From Ktedonobacteraceae bacterium (GTDB lineage Bacteria; Chloroflexota; Ktedonobacteria; Ktedonobacterales; Ktedonobacteraceae), in the NCBI GenBank assembly GCA_035653615.1, contig DASRBN010000001.1, positions 1 to 64,000 of the forward strand: 64,000 nucleotides of DNA. The letters run 5' to 3'. Shown here piece by piece: positions 42,890-51,570 of the stretch; the stretch's first letter is position 1, and the number at the start of each line of letters is the position of its first letter. The translations under genes were made by a program, and so were the position numbers. The notes under the pieces were generated by a model. It did not search any database and was not told where the DNA came from. It worked only from the letters and a program-made list of their open reading frames with translations.

Positions 42890-44224
42890 TTATTCCGCTG
42901 CTGAATTGAGTTCCAGGTCGCGAAAGCGCGTCTGGCTTGCTTGAAAGAATAGACTGATCTCCCCAACCGGTCCATTGCGATGTTTTGCGATAATAATATC
43001 GGCAATATTTTTGCGTTCAGATTCAGGGTTATACACGTCGTCGCGATAAATAAACATGACGATATCCGAGTCTTGCTCGATTGATCCGGATTCTCTCAAA
43101 TCTGACAATTGCGGTACCTTCGATTGCCTGCTCTCCACCGCGCGCGATAATTGCGCCAGCGCCAGGATCGGTATGTTCAGCTCGCGCGCCAGACCTTTCA
43201 GGCTGCGACTGATCTCCGAAATCTCCTGCACGCGGTTCTCGTTGCGCTTGCCGCCAATTGTCGCCTGCATCAGTTGCAAGTAATCCACGATTATCAGGTC
43301 GACGCCATGCTCGGCCTGCAAGCGCCGTGCCTTGCTGCGCATCTCCATCGTGGAGATACCCGCCGTGTCATCGATCCAGATGTTGGCCTCCGAAAGCGTA
43401 TCCACGGCATACACGATGCGTTCCCACTCGTCTTCCTCGATCCAGCCCGTGCGCAGGCGCTGCTGGTCTATCGATGCATCCATCGACAGCAGGCGCTGCG
43501 CCAGCTGCTCCTTACTCATCTCAAGGCTAAAAATGGCAATGGAGATTTGATGCTTGATGGCGGCATTGTGCGCCAGGCTCAAGGCCAGGCTAGATTTACC
43601 GACTCCAGGCCTCGCGGCCAGCACAATCAAATCCGACTTCTGCAAGCCTCCCGTCAAGCGGTCAAGGTCGGTGAAACCGGTGGGAACGCCAACTATGGTT
43701 CCGCGCCTTTCATGCAACTGGTCCAGCTTATTCATATAGTCGGAAAGCACGTCGCGCACGTGCGAGAAGTCCGTGCGGGCATGACCCTGGCTGATTTCGA
43801 AAATCAGTTGCTCGGCCTTGTCCAGGGCGACATCGGCATCGCCCTCTTCATAAGCGATGGCGGCAATCTGACCGGCGGCGTGGATCAGGCGGCGTAAAAT
43901 AGAGGTGCGCTCTACGATGCGCCCGTAGTATTCGACATTGCCGCTCGTCGGCACCTGGTTGACCAGCGATGTGATATAGCTGGCTCCTCCCACCTCCTCG
44001 AGCTTATTCAGGCGCTCTAACTCATCACAAATGGTGATGAAATCGGCAGGCGAATGTTCTTCATATAGCCGGAGAATCACCTCATAGATGGTACGGTGAG
44101 CATCACGATAGAAATCCTCGGACCGCAGGAAATCCGACACCTGCACGATAGCCTCAGGGTCTATGATAATGCTACCGAGTACACCGGCCTCGGCCTCTAT
44201 GTTTTGCGGTAACAGCTTCTCCAC
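42890..44224 (-). CDS. dnaB: Replicative DNA helicase DnaB
   Basis: 444 residues from GTG 44224 (VEKLLPQNIEAEAGVLGSII); extra upstream codons have no family similarity. N-terminal DnaB_N domain ~5-105 (HRTIYEVILRLYEEHSPADFITICDEL), RecA-like core with LIVLAARPGVGKSSLALSLA (Walker A), VDLIIVDYLQLMQA (Walker B), LKGLARELNIPILALAQLSR, and the Arg finger region DLRESGSIEQDSDIVMFIYRD. The length is normal. It unwinds DNA at the fork. First gene of a dnaB-dnaD-dnaC operon that starts 220 bp from the DnaA-box cluster. Confidence 0.95.
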   Translation of the reverse strand: MEKLLPQNIEAEAGVLGSIIIDPEAIVQVSDFLRSEDFYRDAHRTIYEVILRLYEEHSPADFITICDELERLNKLEEVGGASYITSLVNQVPTSGNVEYYGRIVERTSILRRLIHAAGQIAAIAYEEGDADVALDKAEQLIFEISQGHARTDFSHVRDVLSDYMNKLDQLHERRGTIVGVPTGFTDLDRLTGGLQKSDLIVLAARPGVGKSSLALSLAHNAAIKHQISIAIFSLEMSKEQLAQRLLSMDASIDQQRLRTGWIEEDEWERIVYAVDTLSEANIWIDDTAGISTMEMRSKARRLQAEHGVDLIIVDYLQLMQATIGGKRNENRVQEISEISRSLKGLARELNIPILALAQLSRAVESRQSKVPQLSDLRESGSIEQDSDIVMFIYRDDVYNPESERKNIADIIIAKHRNGPVGEISLFFQASQTRFRDLELNSAAE

Positions 44225-44444
44225 GGTCTCGACACTCCAGAAAAATAGGTCAGATTTTCGTGATGCTCTCCCAAGCCGATTATAGCACAAAAGTTCGATG
44301 AACTGTGCTCGCTCCCTATTTTTGGGGGCAAAATCTCTCTCTCCCTTATGTCCCCAATGGGTTTTCGGGCTTGCTAAATGTGTGTGCCTCTTCAGTGTAG
44401 CGAATCTTTGCCCTGAAATCAATGAGCAAGCGGCGTATGTTCCT

Positions 44445-44589
44445 TGTGGATATGTGGATATGTTTCTCTTCCGTTTGTGCGTAACATCCCCCGGTAGGAT
44501 GACATAACTCTCACTTTTCCTCTACTTATCCACCGAAAAGATCAAGTTATCCGCACTTATCCCCAGGGTTATCCACAAGCTTATCCACA
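44445..44589. other. DnaA-box cluster, candidate replication origin or dnaB control region
   Basis: Seven 9-mers matching TTATCCACA with at most one mismatch lie in 145 bp. Two on the minus strand read ATATCCACA (44445-44453, 44453-44461). Plus-strand boxes are TTATCCACC (44526), TTATCCGCA (44547), TTATCCCCA (44557) and two perfect TTATCCACA (44569 and 44581). The region lies between dnaB (minus) and the plus-strand block from 44929. This spacing and orientation are those of an origin or DnaA-regulated promoter. dnaA, dnaN and gyrB are not in the window. Confidence 0.65.
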
Positions 44590-44735
44590 GGGAAACGTCA
44601 AAAATTCCCTTTTTTGGCCTTCATTTGTGATGACCGGTAATTACTTTTGTCTCCCTGGGGACTTCTGGCACCTGTTCTGGTACAGGGTGCTGCCGAATTT
44701 TCTCTAGTGAGTAGTAAAAATCAAAGTTGACCATC

Positions 44736-44842
44736 CGGGGGCCGATGAATCGGCGATGTGTACGGGCACCTCCGTAGGGGCCAGGCAGTCCTGTCTGGGG
44801 GACAGGCATACCGTACACACCGCCGATTCATCGGCCCCGCGT
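44736..44842. repeat. GGCCGAT-ATCGGCC repeat family, copy 3
   Basis: A 107-bp inverted repeat, GGGGGCCGATGAATCGGCG to CGCCGATTCATCGGCCCCG, with an inner CCAGGCAGTCCTGTCTGG palindrome shared in opposite orientation with copy 8481. It is followed by GCGTCCGTTGCCTGAATACG, a degenerate form of the flank at 39113. Confidence 0.75.
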
Positions 44843-44928
44843 CCGTTGCCTGAATACGTTGTGAAAAACCGTCATCGGTCATTGGTGAATCATCTGATTT
44901 CTCAATCCGAGCAAGGGGATGTTTATAT

Positions 44929-47900
44929 ATGCAGCCAGTCGAGAACAAAACGGGTGCGCAAGCTCGCCAGGCCTTCAACCGGCCTCCACGCATCTGGATA
45001 TCGCCGCCGCAGGGGAAAATCGCCATTCCTGCTCCGCCGGCAAGGGAGAGTATGCCTGCCATGCCGGGCATACTCTCCCTGCTGCTGCCAATGCTGATGG
45101 TTGTAATGCTGATTGGCATCTATATCTATGCCGATCATGGCTCTACACAACAGCTGGTCTTTCTGCTGCCTATCGCCGTTTTTTCTATCATGACCCCGCT
45201 GGCCACATTGCTGACCGCCCTGGCAAAAAAGAGAGCCGTCAAGCGCGCGTGGAAACGGAATGAGAAGCTCTACCGCAAGACGCTGGCCACACTGCGAGCA
45301 GCGTTGCTAGAGAAAGCGAACGAGCAGCGGACGGTTGCCTTGCTCAAAGACCCTGACCCGGCGGAACTCGAGACGCGCATTAAGGAGCAAAATCACCTGT
45401 GGGAGCGCCGTCCTGAAGACCCCGACTTCCTGGCAGTGCGCGTTGGCAGGGGCGCGCAGCCGTTTTCGATGGAACTGCAATTGCCAGAAATGGATCTCAC
45501 CGATCCGCTGCTGCCAGAGGTGCAGAAGCTCGGCCTCGACTTCAATGTCGTGCAGGATATGCCGTGCTGTGTCTCGTTGACAAAGGTGAAGTCGCTTGGT
45601 ATCACCGGACAGAGGCAAACGGTGGCCGATTTTGCGCGTGGGTTTGTCTGCCAGATTGCGACGCTGCACGCGCCAGAGGATGTGCGCATTTTCGGCGTCT
45701 TTCCCACCTCGCAAAAGCAGGACTGGGAGTGGATGAAGGAGTTGCCGCATACGATGCCGTTAAAAGCGGGCAAGCAGGAGCGACTATTCGCGACCGGGCA
45801 GGAAGACGCGGAGGAACTGTTGAACGTGCTGCTCGAGGAATTGAGCCAGCGCGCCTCTAAAGGCAACGAGGGCGAGGCCGCTGCTTCCGGCGCGCCAGTT
45901 TCACCCTTGCCACATCTCGTCGTAATTGTGCATGACTATATCGAGGTGCGCAAGCACCCTGCCCTGACGCATGCATTCAAACTGGGCGAGCAGCTGGGAG
46001 TCTCGGTGATCTACCTGGTGGCCGGTGAGCAGGATGTGCCGGGTGAGTGCCGGGGAGTTATACGCCTGCACGATGAGCAGCACCTGTCCTACGCCGCCGC
46101 CGGTTTTGCGGGAGAGACGCTGGAGCAGGTGAAGCCAGATATCATGGAACTGGCAATGGCAAGCAAAATTGCTCGCGCCCTTGCGCCGCTACACGTGGCG
46201 ATAGAGGGCGAAGACGCCGATTTGCCAACGAACGTGCGACTGCTCGACCTGCTGGGCATCCCCTACGCTGATCGCCACAACATCGAGGAATGGTGGAAGT
46301 CGCCGCCTTTTGGCCGCCTGCGCGTTCCACTGGGGATAGGGTCTAAAGGTATTATCTGGATCGATTTCAACGAAAACGCGCACGGGCCGCATGGCATCAT
46401 CGCCGGTACGACCGGAGCGGGCAAGAGTGAACTGCTGCAATCGTTGATTATGGGCCTGGCAGTTACCCATCACCCGCACCTGGTAAACTTCGTGCTGGTC
46501 GACTTCAAGGGTGGAGCGGCGTTCAAAGCGTTTGAACAGTTGCCGCATACCGTAGGCATGGTCACCGATCTGAGTGGCAGGCTGACCGAACGCGCGCTCA
46601 TCGCTCTCAAGAGCGAATTGAGACGGCGCGAACACCTGCTGAACGAGGCCAACGCCAGGAACATCGCTCAATACCAGGCCATGCGCGCCGCCGACCCGTC
46701 CTCCCTGGAGCCTCTACCCAACCTGTTTATTATCATTGACGAATTCGCGGAACTGGCTAAAGAGCATCCCACTTTCATGGATGGGCTGGTCAGCGTGGTG
46801 CAAAAGGGGCGCAGCCTGGGAGTACACCTGATCCTGGCGACCCAGAAGCCAACAGGCGCAGTGAATCCCAATATCTGGTCCAACCTGAAGTTCCGCATCT
46901 GCCTGCGCGTGGCCTCCTTGCAAGATAGCCGCGATATGCTGGGCCGTTCGGAAGCGGCGCTACTTCCAAGCACAATTCCAGGACGCGCCTACTTCCAGAT
47001 CGGCTCCGAAATCTTCGAATTGTTCCAGAGCGCCCGCATCTCGCTTCCGGCGCGTCTCTCTGATGTAGCGATGCTGGCGGCACAAACAGCAGTCGCCGGT
47101 GAAGAAGTAACCGATCAACATGTGCTCAGCGAGTTGATGAAACCTTTCCGTGAGGCGCTGAGCAGGCAACTTTTCCGCCCCTGGCCCGCGCCATTGCCCC
47201 AGCGTATCACCTTGCCCGAGCTCTACCATCGAATTCAAGCAGATACCAGTAGGGGCGGGGGTAGAGGCGGACGTGGTGTGGGGAAGCTGGCTCCGCCCTC
47301 AAGCATGGATGGTATGTTTGCATCTACGCCTTCCTTTGGCTGGCTGGTATTTCCGGTAGGTCTGGTGGATCGCCCGGTGGAGCAGCGGCAAGAGATTTTG
47401 TGGCTCGATATGCCACGCCAGGGGGGACATGTATTGATAGCAGGCGCCTCCGGCAGCGGCAAAAGCGTCTTTTTGCGCACCCTGATTACATCGCTGGCGC
47501 AGACGCACACCCCGGCGCAGCTGCATTTCTACCTGATCGATTTTGGCGGGCAGGCGCTGCGGGTCTTCGAGAAACTGCCACATGTTGGTGGGATTTTCGG
47601 CGAATCCGATGAGGAGTATATTCGCCGTTTGTTGCGCAAGCTGCAAGGGACGATTGATGAGCGCAAGAATATCTTCAGGGAACGCCAGATCGACGATTTC
47701 CTGGCCTACCAGCGCCGCCGTCTTGAGGACGAATCGCTGCCAGAATTGCCGGCGGTGATGCTGGTAATCGATAAGTTCATCGAGTTCCGGCAGGCATATG
47801 ACAAAGAAATGGATTTGCTGCTCTCAATCGCGCGTTTTGGCCGTACCTATGGTGTTTACCTGGTGTTGAGTATCGACCGGCCCGTGGCGCTGCCATCGCA

Positions 47901-49014
47901 ACTGTTGAGTCTGATCGATTTGCGCATCGGCTTGCGACTGGTGGAACTGACCGATTCGCTTATCCTGCTGAACAAACATGATGCTGCCCACATCGACCCC
48001 GGTAATCCCGGGCGGGGATATAAGCGTGGCAAGGCCAGCGAAGAGGTTCAGATTGCTCTACCGGTGGCCGGTGAGGAGGATGATGAGCAGGCGCGCCGGC
48101 TTGAGGAACTCGTCACTGCTATCGCAGGTGAGGCCGATGGGCAGGCAGCGCCGCCAATCCGGCTATTGCCGGATTATGTGCGCATCGACGACTTTTTGAT
48201 TGAGGCGGCGTTCAGCAACCCGCTGGCGCCAACCTCGTGCTCGATTCGCCTGCGTATCGGTATCGAGGATCTCTCTTTGCAGCCAATCGCGGTCGAATTA
48301 AATGCTGATACCCCGCATATGCTGGTAGGCGGTGGCCCGGGCAGCGGGCGCACGGGGATCTTGCAGGCCTTTCTGATGGTGCTGGCAAGCACTCCTTCGT
48401 GCAGCGAAGCGCGTGTTATCCTCGTCGATTTCCGGCGTACCTCGCGGCTCTTCCGCCGCCTGCCCAATATCTGGATGTATGCCGATAACGAGGAGCGCTT
48501 AGGCGAGGCGATAGATGCATTGAAGGCCGAATTGCGCGTGCGTATGGCCCGCCTGCGCCAGGCATTAGAAGAGCAACAGGAAGACAATGATGAATTGCCG
48601 GATGTACCCATGCCGCCTCTGCTGTTGATGATCGATGATTACGATCAACTCGGTATCCTGACGAAAAACCCGCTCAACGATTTGAAAGAGTTCTTGCTGC
48701 AAGCGCGCGATTTGCACCTGCACATCATCATCGCGGGCACGCCGGCAGACCTGGGCCGCAGCGATATGCTGCTCCAGCAGGTCAGGGCCTGCCGCATGGG
48801 TGTTGTGCTGGGCGGAGACGCTAACGATCCACCACTACTGGGGGTGCGACTGAGCGATCTACCCCCCGGGCGCGGCTACCTGGTGCGTCGCAATACACGC
48901 AGCCTGGCGCAGTTCGGCCATGTCACCTCACAAAACGAGGCGGAGCGCAATGCGATCATTTCATCGCACCTGCAATGGCTGCGCAATCCAGAGCAGACCA
49001 GCATCGCATCATGA
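44929..49014 (+). CDS. EccC-type FtsK/SpoIIIE ATPase (type VII secretion-like)
   Basis: A 1361-residue protein with two N-terminal membrane segments (~47-67, ~74-97), a linker domain, and three FtsK/SpoIIIE ATPase domains. Domain 1 has a full Walker A GTTGAGKSELLQ (~493) and Walker B LFIIIDEFAEL. Domain 2 has GASGSGKSVFLRT (~838) but VIDKFIEF in place of DE. Domain 3 has GGGPGSGRTG (~1134, Arg for Lys) and LLMIDDYDQL. This matches EccC of type VII secretion, which drives export of WXG100 proteins; only the first ATPase appears fully active, as usual. No EccB, EccD, EccE or WXG100 gene is seen near it. Start ATG 44929; CAAGGGG upstream. Confidence 0.93.
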   Translation: MQPVENKTGAQARQAFNRPPRIWISPPQGKIAIPAPPARESMPAMPGILSLLLPMLMVVMLIGIYIYADHGSTQQLVFLLPIAVFSIMTPLATLLTALAKKRAVKRAWKRNEKLYRKTLATLRAALLEKANEQRTVALLKDPDPAELETRIKEQNHLWERRPEDPDFLAVRVGRGAQPFSMELQLPEMDLTDPLLPEVQKLGLDFNVVQDMPCCVSLTKVKSLGITGQRQTVADFARGFVCQIATLHAPEDVRIFGVFPTSQKQDWEWMKELPHTMPLKAGKQERLFATGQEDAEELLNVLLEELSQRASKGNEGEAAASGAPVSPLPHLVVIVHDYIEVRKHPALTHAFKLGEQLGVSVIYLVAGEQDVPGECRGVIRLHDEQHLSYAAAGFAGETLEQVKPDIMELAMASKIARALAPLHVAIEGEDADLPTNVRLLDLLGIPYADRHNIEEWWKSPPFGRLRVPLGIGSKGIIWIDFNENAHGPHGIIAGTTGAGKSELLQSLIMGLAVTHHPHLVNFVLVDFKGGAAFKAFEQLPHTVGMVTDLSGRLTERALIALKSELRRREHLLNEANARNIAQYQAMRAADPSSLEPLPNLFIIIDEFAELAKEHPTFMDGLVSVVQKGRSLGVHLILATQKPTGAVNPNIWSNLKFRICLRVASLQDSRDMLGRSEAALLPSTIPGRAYFQIGSEIFELFQSARISLPARLSDVAMLAAQTAVAGEEVTDQHVLSELMKPFREALSRQLFRPWPAPLPQRITLPELYHRIQADTSRGGGRGGRGVGKLAPPSSMDGMFASTPSFGWLVFPVGLVDRPVEQRQEILWLDMPRQGGHVLIAGASGSGKSVFLRTLITSLAQTHTPAQLHFYLIDFGGQALRVFEKLPHVGGIFGESDEEYIRRLLRKLQGTIDERKNIFRERQIDDFLAYQRRRLEDESLPELPAVMLVIDKFIEFRQAYDKEMDLLLSIARFGRTYGVYLVLSIDRPVALPSQLLSLIDLRIGLRLVELTDSLILLNKHDAAHIDPGNPGRGYKRGKASEEVQIALPVAGEEDDEQARRLEELVTAIAGEADGQAAPPIRLLPDYVRIDDFLIEAAFSNPLAPTSCSIRLRIGIEDLSLQPIAVELNADTPHMLVGGGPGSGRTGILQAFLMVLASTPSCSEARVILVDFRRTSRLFRRLPNIWMYADNEERLGEAIDALKAELRVRMARLRQALEEQQEDNDELPDVPMPPLLLMIDDYDQLGILTKNPLNDLKEFLLQARDLHLHIIIAGTPADLGRSDMLLQQVRACRMGVVLGGDANDPPLLGVRLSDLPPGRGYLVRRNTRSLAQFGHVTSQNEAERNAIISSHLQWLRNPEQTSIAS

Positions 49015-49035
49015 TAGGAGCAGAATGTAACCCTT

Positions 49036-49575
49036 ATGATCTGGAAGAAGAATAGCGAACGCATCAATAAGGCTGTCACGAGATTGCTGCAGGCGGGCCA
49101 TATTTCTGAGCCACCGGTTCCTGTTGAGCAATTGGCCGAACTGTGCGGCGTTCAGATTCGCTACGTGCCATACGAGGGGCAACTGGCAAGCCTGCTCTTA
49201 TGGGAAGATGGTCATACGGTGATCGGTGTAAACCGCCTGCACTCCCTTACGCGCCAGCGCTTTGCCATCGCGCACGAGTTGGGGCACCTCGAACTGCACC
49301 ATCATACCGGCAGCCATATCGACCGCCACTTTTCGCTGCCCTTACACCCCCTGCCCGCGCTCTCGCCGGTTGAGTCGTTAGAATGCGAGGCCAGCACGTT
49401 TGCCGCGGAGCTGCTGGTGCCAACTCCTTTTCTCGAACATGATCTGAAGGGATTGAAAATGCCTGTCGATTACGATGATAATGCCGCGACCCTGGCGCTT
49501 GCCGGGCGCTACCAGGTCAGTTCGCAGCTCATGAGCTTCCGGCTGGTGAGCATGTACTTCTGTTCAGAACGATAA
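49036..49575 (+). CDS. ImmA/IrrE-family metallopeptidase
   Basis: A 179-residue protein with the zinc motif FAIAHELGHLELHHHTG (HExxH, ~77-93) and a third ligand in LECEASTFAAELLVP. An N-terminal PVPVEQLAELCGVQIRYVPY region is typical. These cytosolic peptidases often cleave a regulator (ImmR-type) to relieve repression in mobile elements or stress responses. No helix-turn-helix regulator is adjacent. It follows the EccC gene by 21 bp, so both may be cotranscribed. Confidence 0.9.
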   Translation: MIWKKNSERINKAVTRLLQAGHISEPPVPVEQLAELCGVQIRYVPYEGQLASLLLWEDGHTVIGVNRLHSLTRQRFAIAHELGHLELHHHTGSHIDRHFSLPLHPLPALSPVESLECEASTFAAELLVPTPFLEHDLKGLKMPVDYDDNAATLALAGRYQVSSQLMSFRLVSMYFCSER

Positions 49576-49756
49576 AAAATCAAGCAGTGGGGCTTGACCC
49601 AACAGCGCAAGAGCGTTATTATAGCACGGAGAAATTTAGCTGTTGGGCACCCGCCGTATAGAGATAAGAGATACGTATTGATCGTTCTGGAATTATTGGT
49701 TGGGGGCCACCGTCTTGTCATAGCTATTCACATTACGAAGGAGTCATGCCGACCCC

Positions 49757-50650
49757 ATGCCAAAAACTACCAAACGCGCGGCCACCAGAAAGGCGGCCAG
49801 AATCGCAAAAGCTCATGCTACGGAACTGCCAAAATTGCAGGTGAAAGAGGCGCCCAGGCGAGCGCCCGGCTATAAACCGCCTGCGCGCGGCATCGCCCGC
49901 TATCCCTGGGGGGCCACCATCCTGACGATCTTGATTATTGGCTTAGGTATCTGGACCATCTACTTCTATCACGTCGGGCCGTTCGCGCTTCCTGCCTCGA
50001 ACCATCATGCCGTGGTCAAACCCAACCTGAAGTTGCCGAATCCATCTCCCTGTGTCAGTTCGACTATCATCAAACAAATAACCGATACAGCGCCTGGACC
50101 CAGCGCGACCGCATTCAAGAATACGCAGCATACCTATTCGAAGGCTCCGGCTATGTCGATCAATGTCAATAAGTTTTACTGCGTGGGACTCAATACCAAT
50201 CGCGGCCTGATTGTGCTGGAACTTGATCCGCAGTACGCGCCGGTAACGGTAAATAACTTTGTCTTCCTGGCCGAGCATCATTTTTATGATGGGATGGTCT
50301 TCCACCGCGTCATCCAGACCGGCAATGGCATCCATATCATCCAGACCGGCGACCCAACTGGCACGGGTACAGGCGGCCCGGGCTATAAATTTAAAGACGA
50401 ACCTGTGTTGGGATCATATACCGCGGGCTGCGTGGCCATGGCAAATGCTGGCCCCAATACCAACGGTAGCCAGTTCTTCATCTGCACGGGAGATGACTCG
50501 AAGTTGCTGGCAAAGTCGTATAATCTTTTTGGGCGAGTCGTACAGGGATTGAATATCGCCCAGAAGATTCAGGGTCCTGGCGATGACCCGTCCACGAAAA
50601 ACATTAAACCGGATGTCCTGGAACACGTAATCGTTGTTCAGGCTCCGTAG
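49757..50650 (+). CDS. Membrane-anchored cyclophilin-type PPIase
   Basis: A 297-residue protein. The N-terminal ~55 residues are strongly basic, followed by one membrane segment WGATILTILIIGLGIWTIYFY (~54-74) and an external linker. The cyclophilin domain (~135-297) has VTVNNFVFLAEHHFYDGMVFHRVI, GDPTGTGTGGPGYKFKDE and VAMANAGPNTNGSQFFICTG, all active-site segments. It catalyses prolyl cis-trans isomerisation of exported proteins. It is the membrane counterpart of the cytosolic PPIase at 50900. Confidence 0.92.
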   Translation: MPKTTKRAATRKAARIAKAHATELPKLQVKEAPRRAPGYKPPARGIARYPWGATILTILIIGLGIWTIYFYHVGPFALPASNHHAVVKPNLKLPNPSPCVSSTIIKQITDTAPGPSATAFKNTQHTYSKAPAMSINVNKFYCVGLNTNRGLIVLELDPQYAPVTVNNFVFLAEHHFYDGMVFHRVIQTGNGIHIIQTGDPTGTGTGGPGYKFKDEPVLGSYTAGCVAMANAGPNTNGSQFFICTGDDSKLLAKSYNLFGRVVQGLNIAQKIQGPGDDPSTKNIKPDVLEHVIVVQAP

Positions 50651-50700
50651 GGGTCAGATTATGCACTTTGACAAATTAACCCGGTAACGTACCCGTGAAC

Positions 50701-50762
50701 TGGTCCCCTACCCGTAGGGGCCGGTTCACCGCGCCCACCGCCGATTTATCGGCCCCGCGTCC
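50701..50762. repeat. GGCCGAT-ATCGGCC repeat family, copy 4
   Basis: CCCGTAGGGGCCGGTTCACC followed by GCGCCCACCGCCGATTTATCG and GCCCCGCGTCC. It is closely related to the copy inside pullulanase at 60471-60516. The right flank CAGAGTAGTTTGTCAAACTC matches the 39113 copy. The 249-bp interval 50651-50899 has no gene. Confidence 0.7.
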
Positions 50763-50899
50763 ATTACCAGAGTAGTTTGTCAAACTCCATTATCGCGCCC
50801 CGGTCAGGACAGGCACCAGGCGCTGTCCCTACAGGACGAGGGATATTCCCCGATTCGATTGGAAAAATTCATTAGAGCAGAACGGAAAGGAAAGTAGAT

Positions 50900-51373
50900 A
50901 TGCCAGCGAAGCGTTACAATGCGCCACCAGAGATGCAAATTGAGACGAACAGAACCTATTCGGCAACCATTAAAACCAATAAGGGCGATATTCACCTGCA
51001 ATTGAATCCGGCTGAGGCGCCTATGACGGTGAATAATTTCGTAACCCTGGCGCGCGATGGGTTTTACGATAACGTGAAGTTCCATCGCGTCGTGCCCGGT
51101 TTCGTCATCCAGGGCGGCGATCCCACCGGAACCGGTAGAGGCGGCCCGGGCTATCAGTTCAAAGACGAGCCGGTCAAACGCCAATACCGGGCGGGAACGG
51201 TGGCAATGGCCAACGCGGGCCCCAATACCAATGGCAGCCAGTTCTTCATCTGCCTGGAAGATCAGCCCAACCTGCCGCCCAACTACACCATCTTCGGCGA
51301 CGTTACCTCCGGTATGGATGTCGTGCGCAACATTCGACAGGGGGATGTGATCTCGACGATTACCATCGAATAA
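50900..51373 (+). CDS. Cyclophilin-type peptidyl-prolyl isomerase
   Basis: A 157-residue single-domain cyclophilin without signal sequence, therefore cytosolic. Active-site parts: NNFVTLARDGFYDNVKFHRVVPGFVIQGGDPTGTG as the FHR...GGD region, VAMANAGPNTNGSQFFICL, and NYTIFGDVTSGMDVV. The length is somewhat short but complete. GGAAAGGAAAG upstream of ATG 50900. It is related to the preceding membrane-anchored cyclophilin, possibly a duplication. Confidence 0.94.
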   Translation: MPAKRYNAPPEMQIETNRTYSATIKTNKGDIHLQLNPAEAPMTVNNFVTLARDGFYDNVKFHRVVPGFVIQGGDPTGTGRGGPGYQFKDEPVKRQYRAGTVAMANAGPNTNGSQFFICLEDQPNLPPNYTIFGDVTSGMDVVRNIRQGDVISTITIE

Positions 51374-51413
51374 TCAATAACAAGAGTCATCCCAAATTGA
51401 GGTACAGGCAAGG

Positions 51414-51447
51414 AGGAGAGGGCAGCCATCACGGTACGCCCTCTCCT
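51414..51447 (+). terminator. Hairpin after the cyclophilin gene
   Basis: AGGAGAGGGC pairs with GCCCTCTCCT across a 14-nt loop, nested in an outer inverted repeat (TCATCCCAAAT at 51387 and ATTTGGGAGGGATGA after). No T tract, so termination is only probable. Confidence 0.5.
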
Positions 51448-51570
51448 TGTCTACTCATCAAGATTTGGGAGGGATGATACATGTTATTGACAAGCCGCCT
51501 TACTTACTCTACAATTGATTCGATGCATTGACAATCGAACCAGGCAGGCCATTCTCAAAAAGGGGGGAGT

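Noticed and set aside
44590-44928. Search for WXG100 or other type VII genes before the EccC gene
   Set aside because: The interval contains only the end of the DnaA-box region and a dispersed repeat; no short WxG frame was found.
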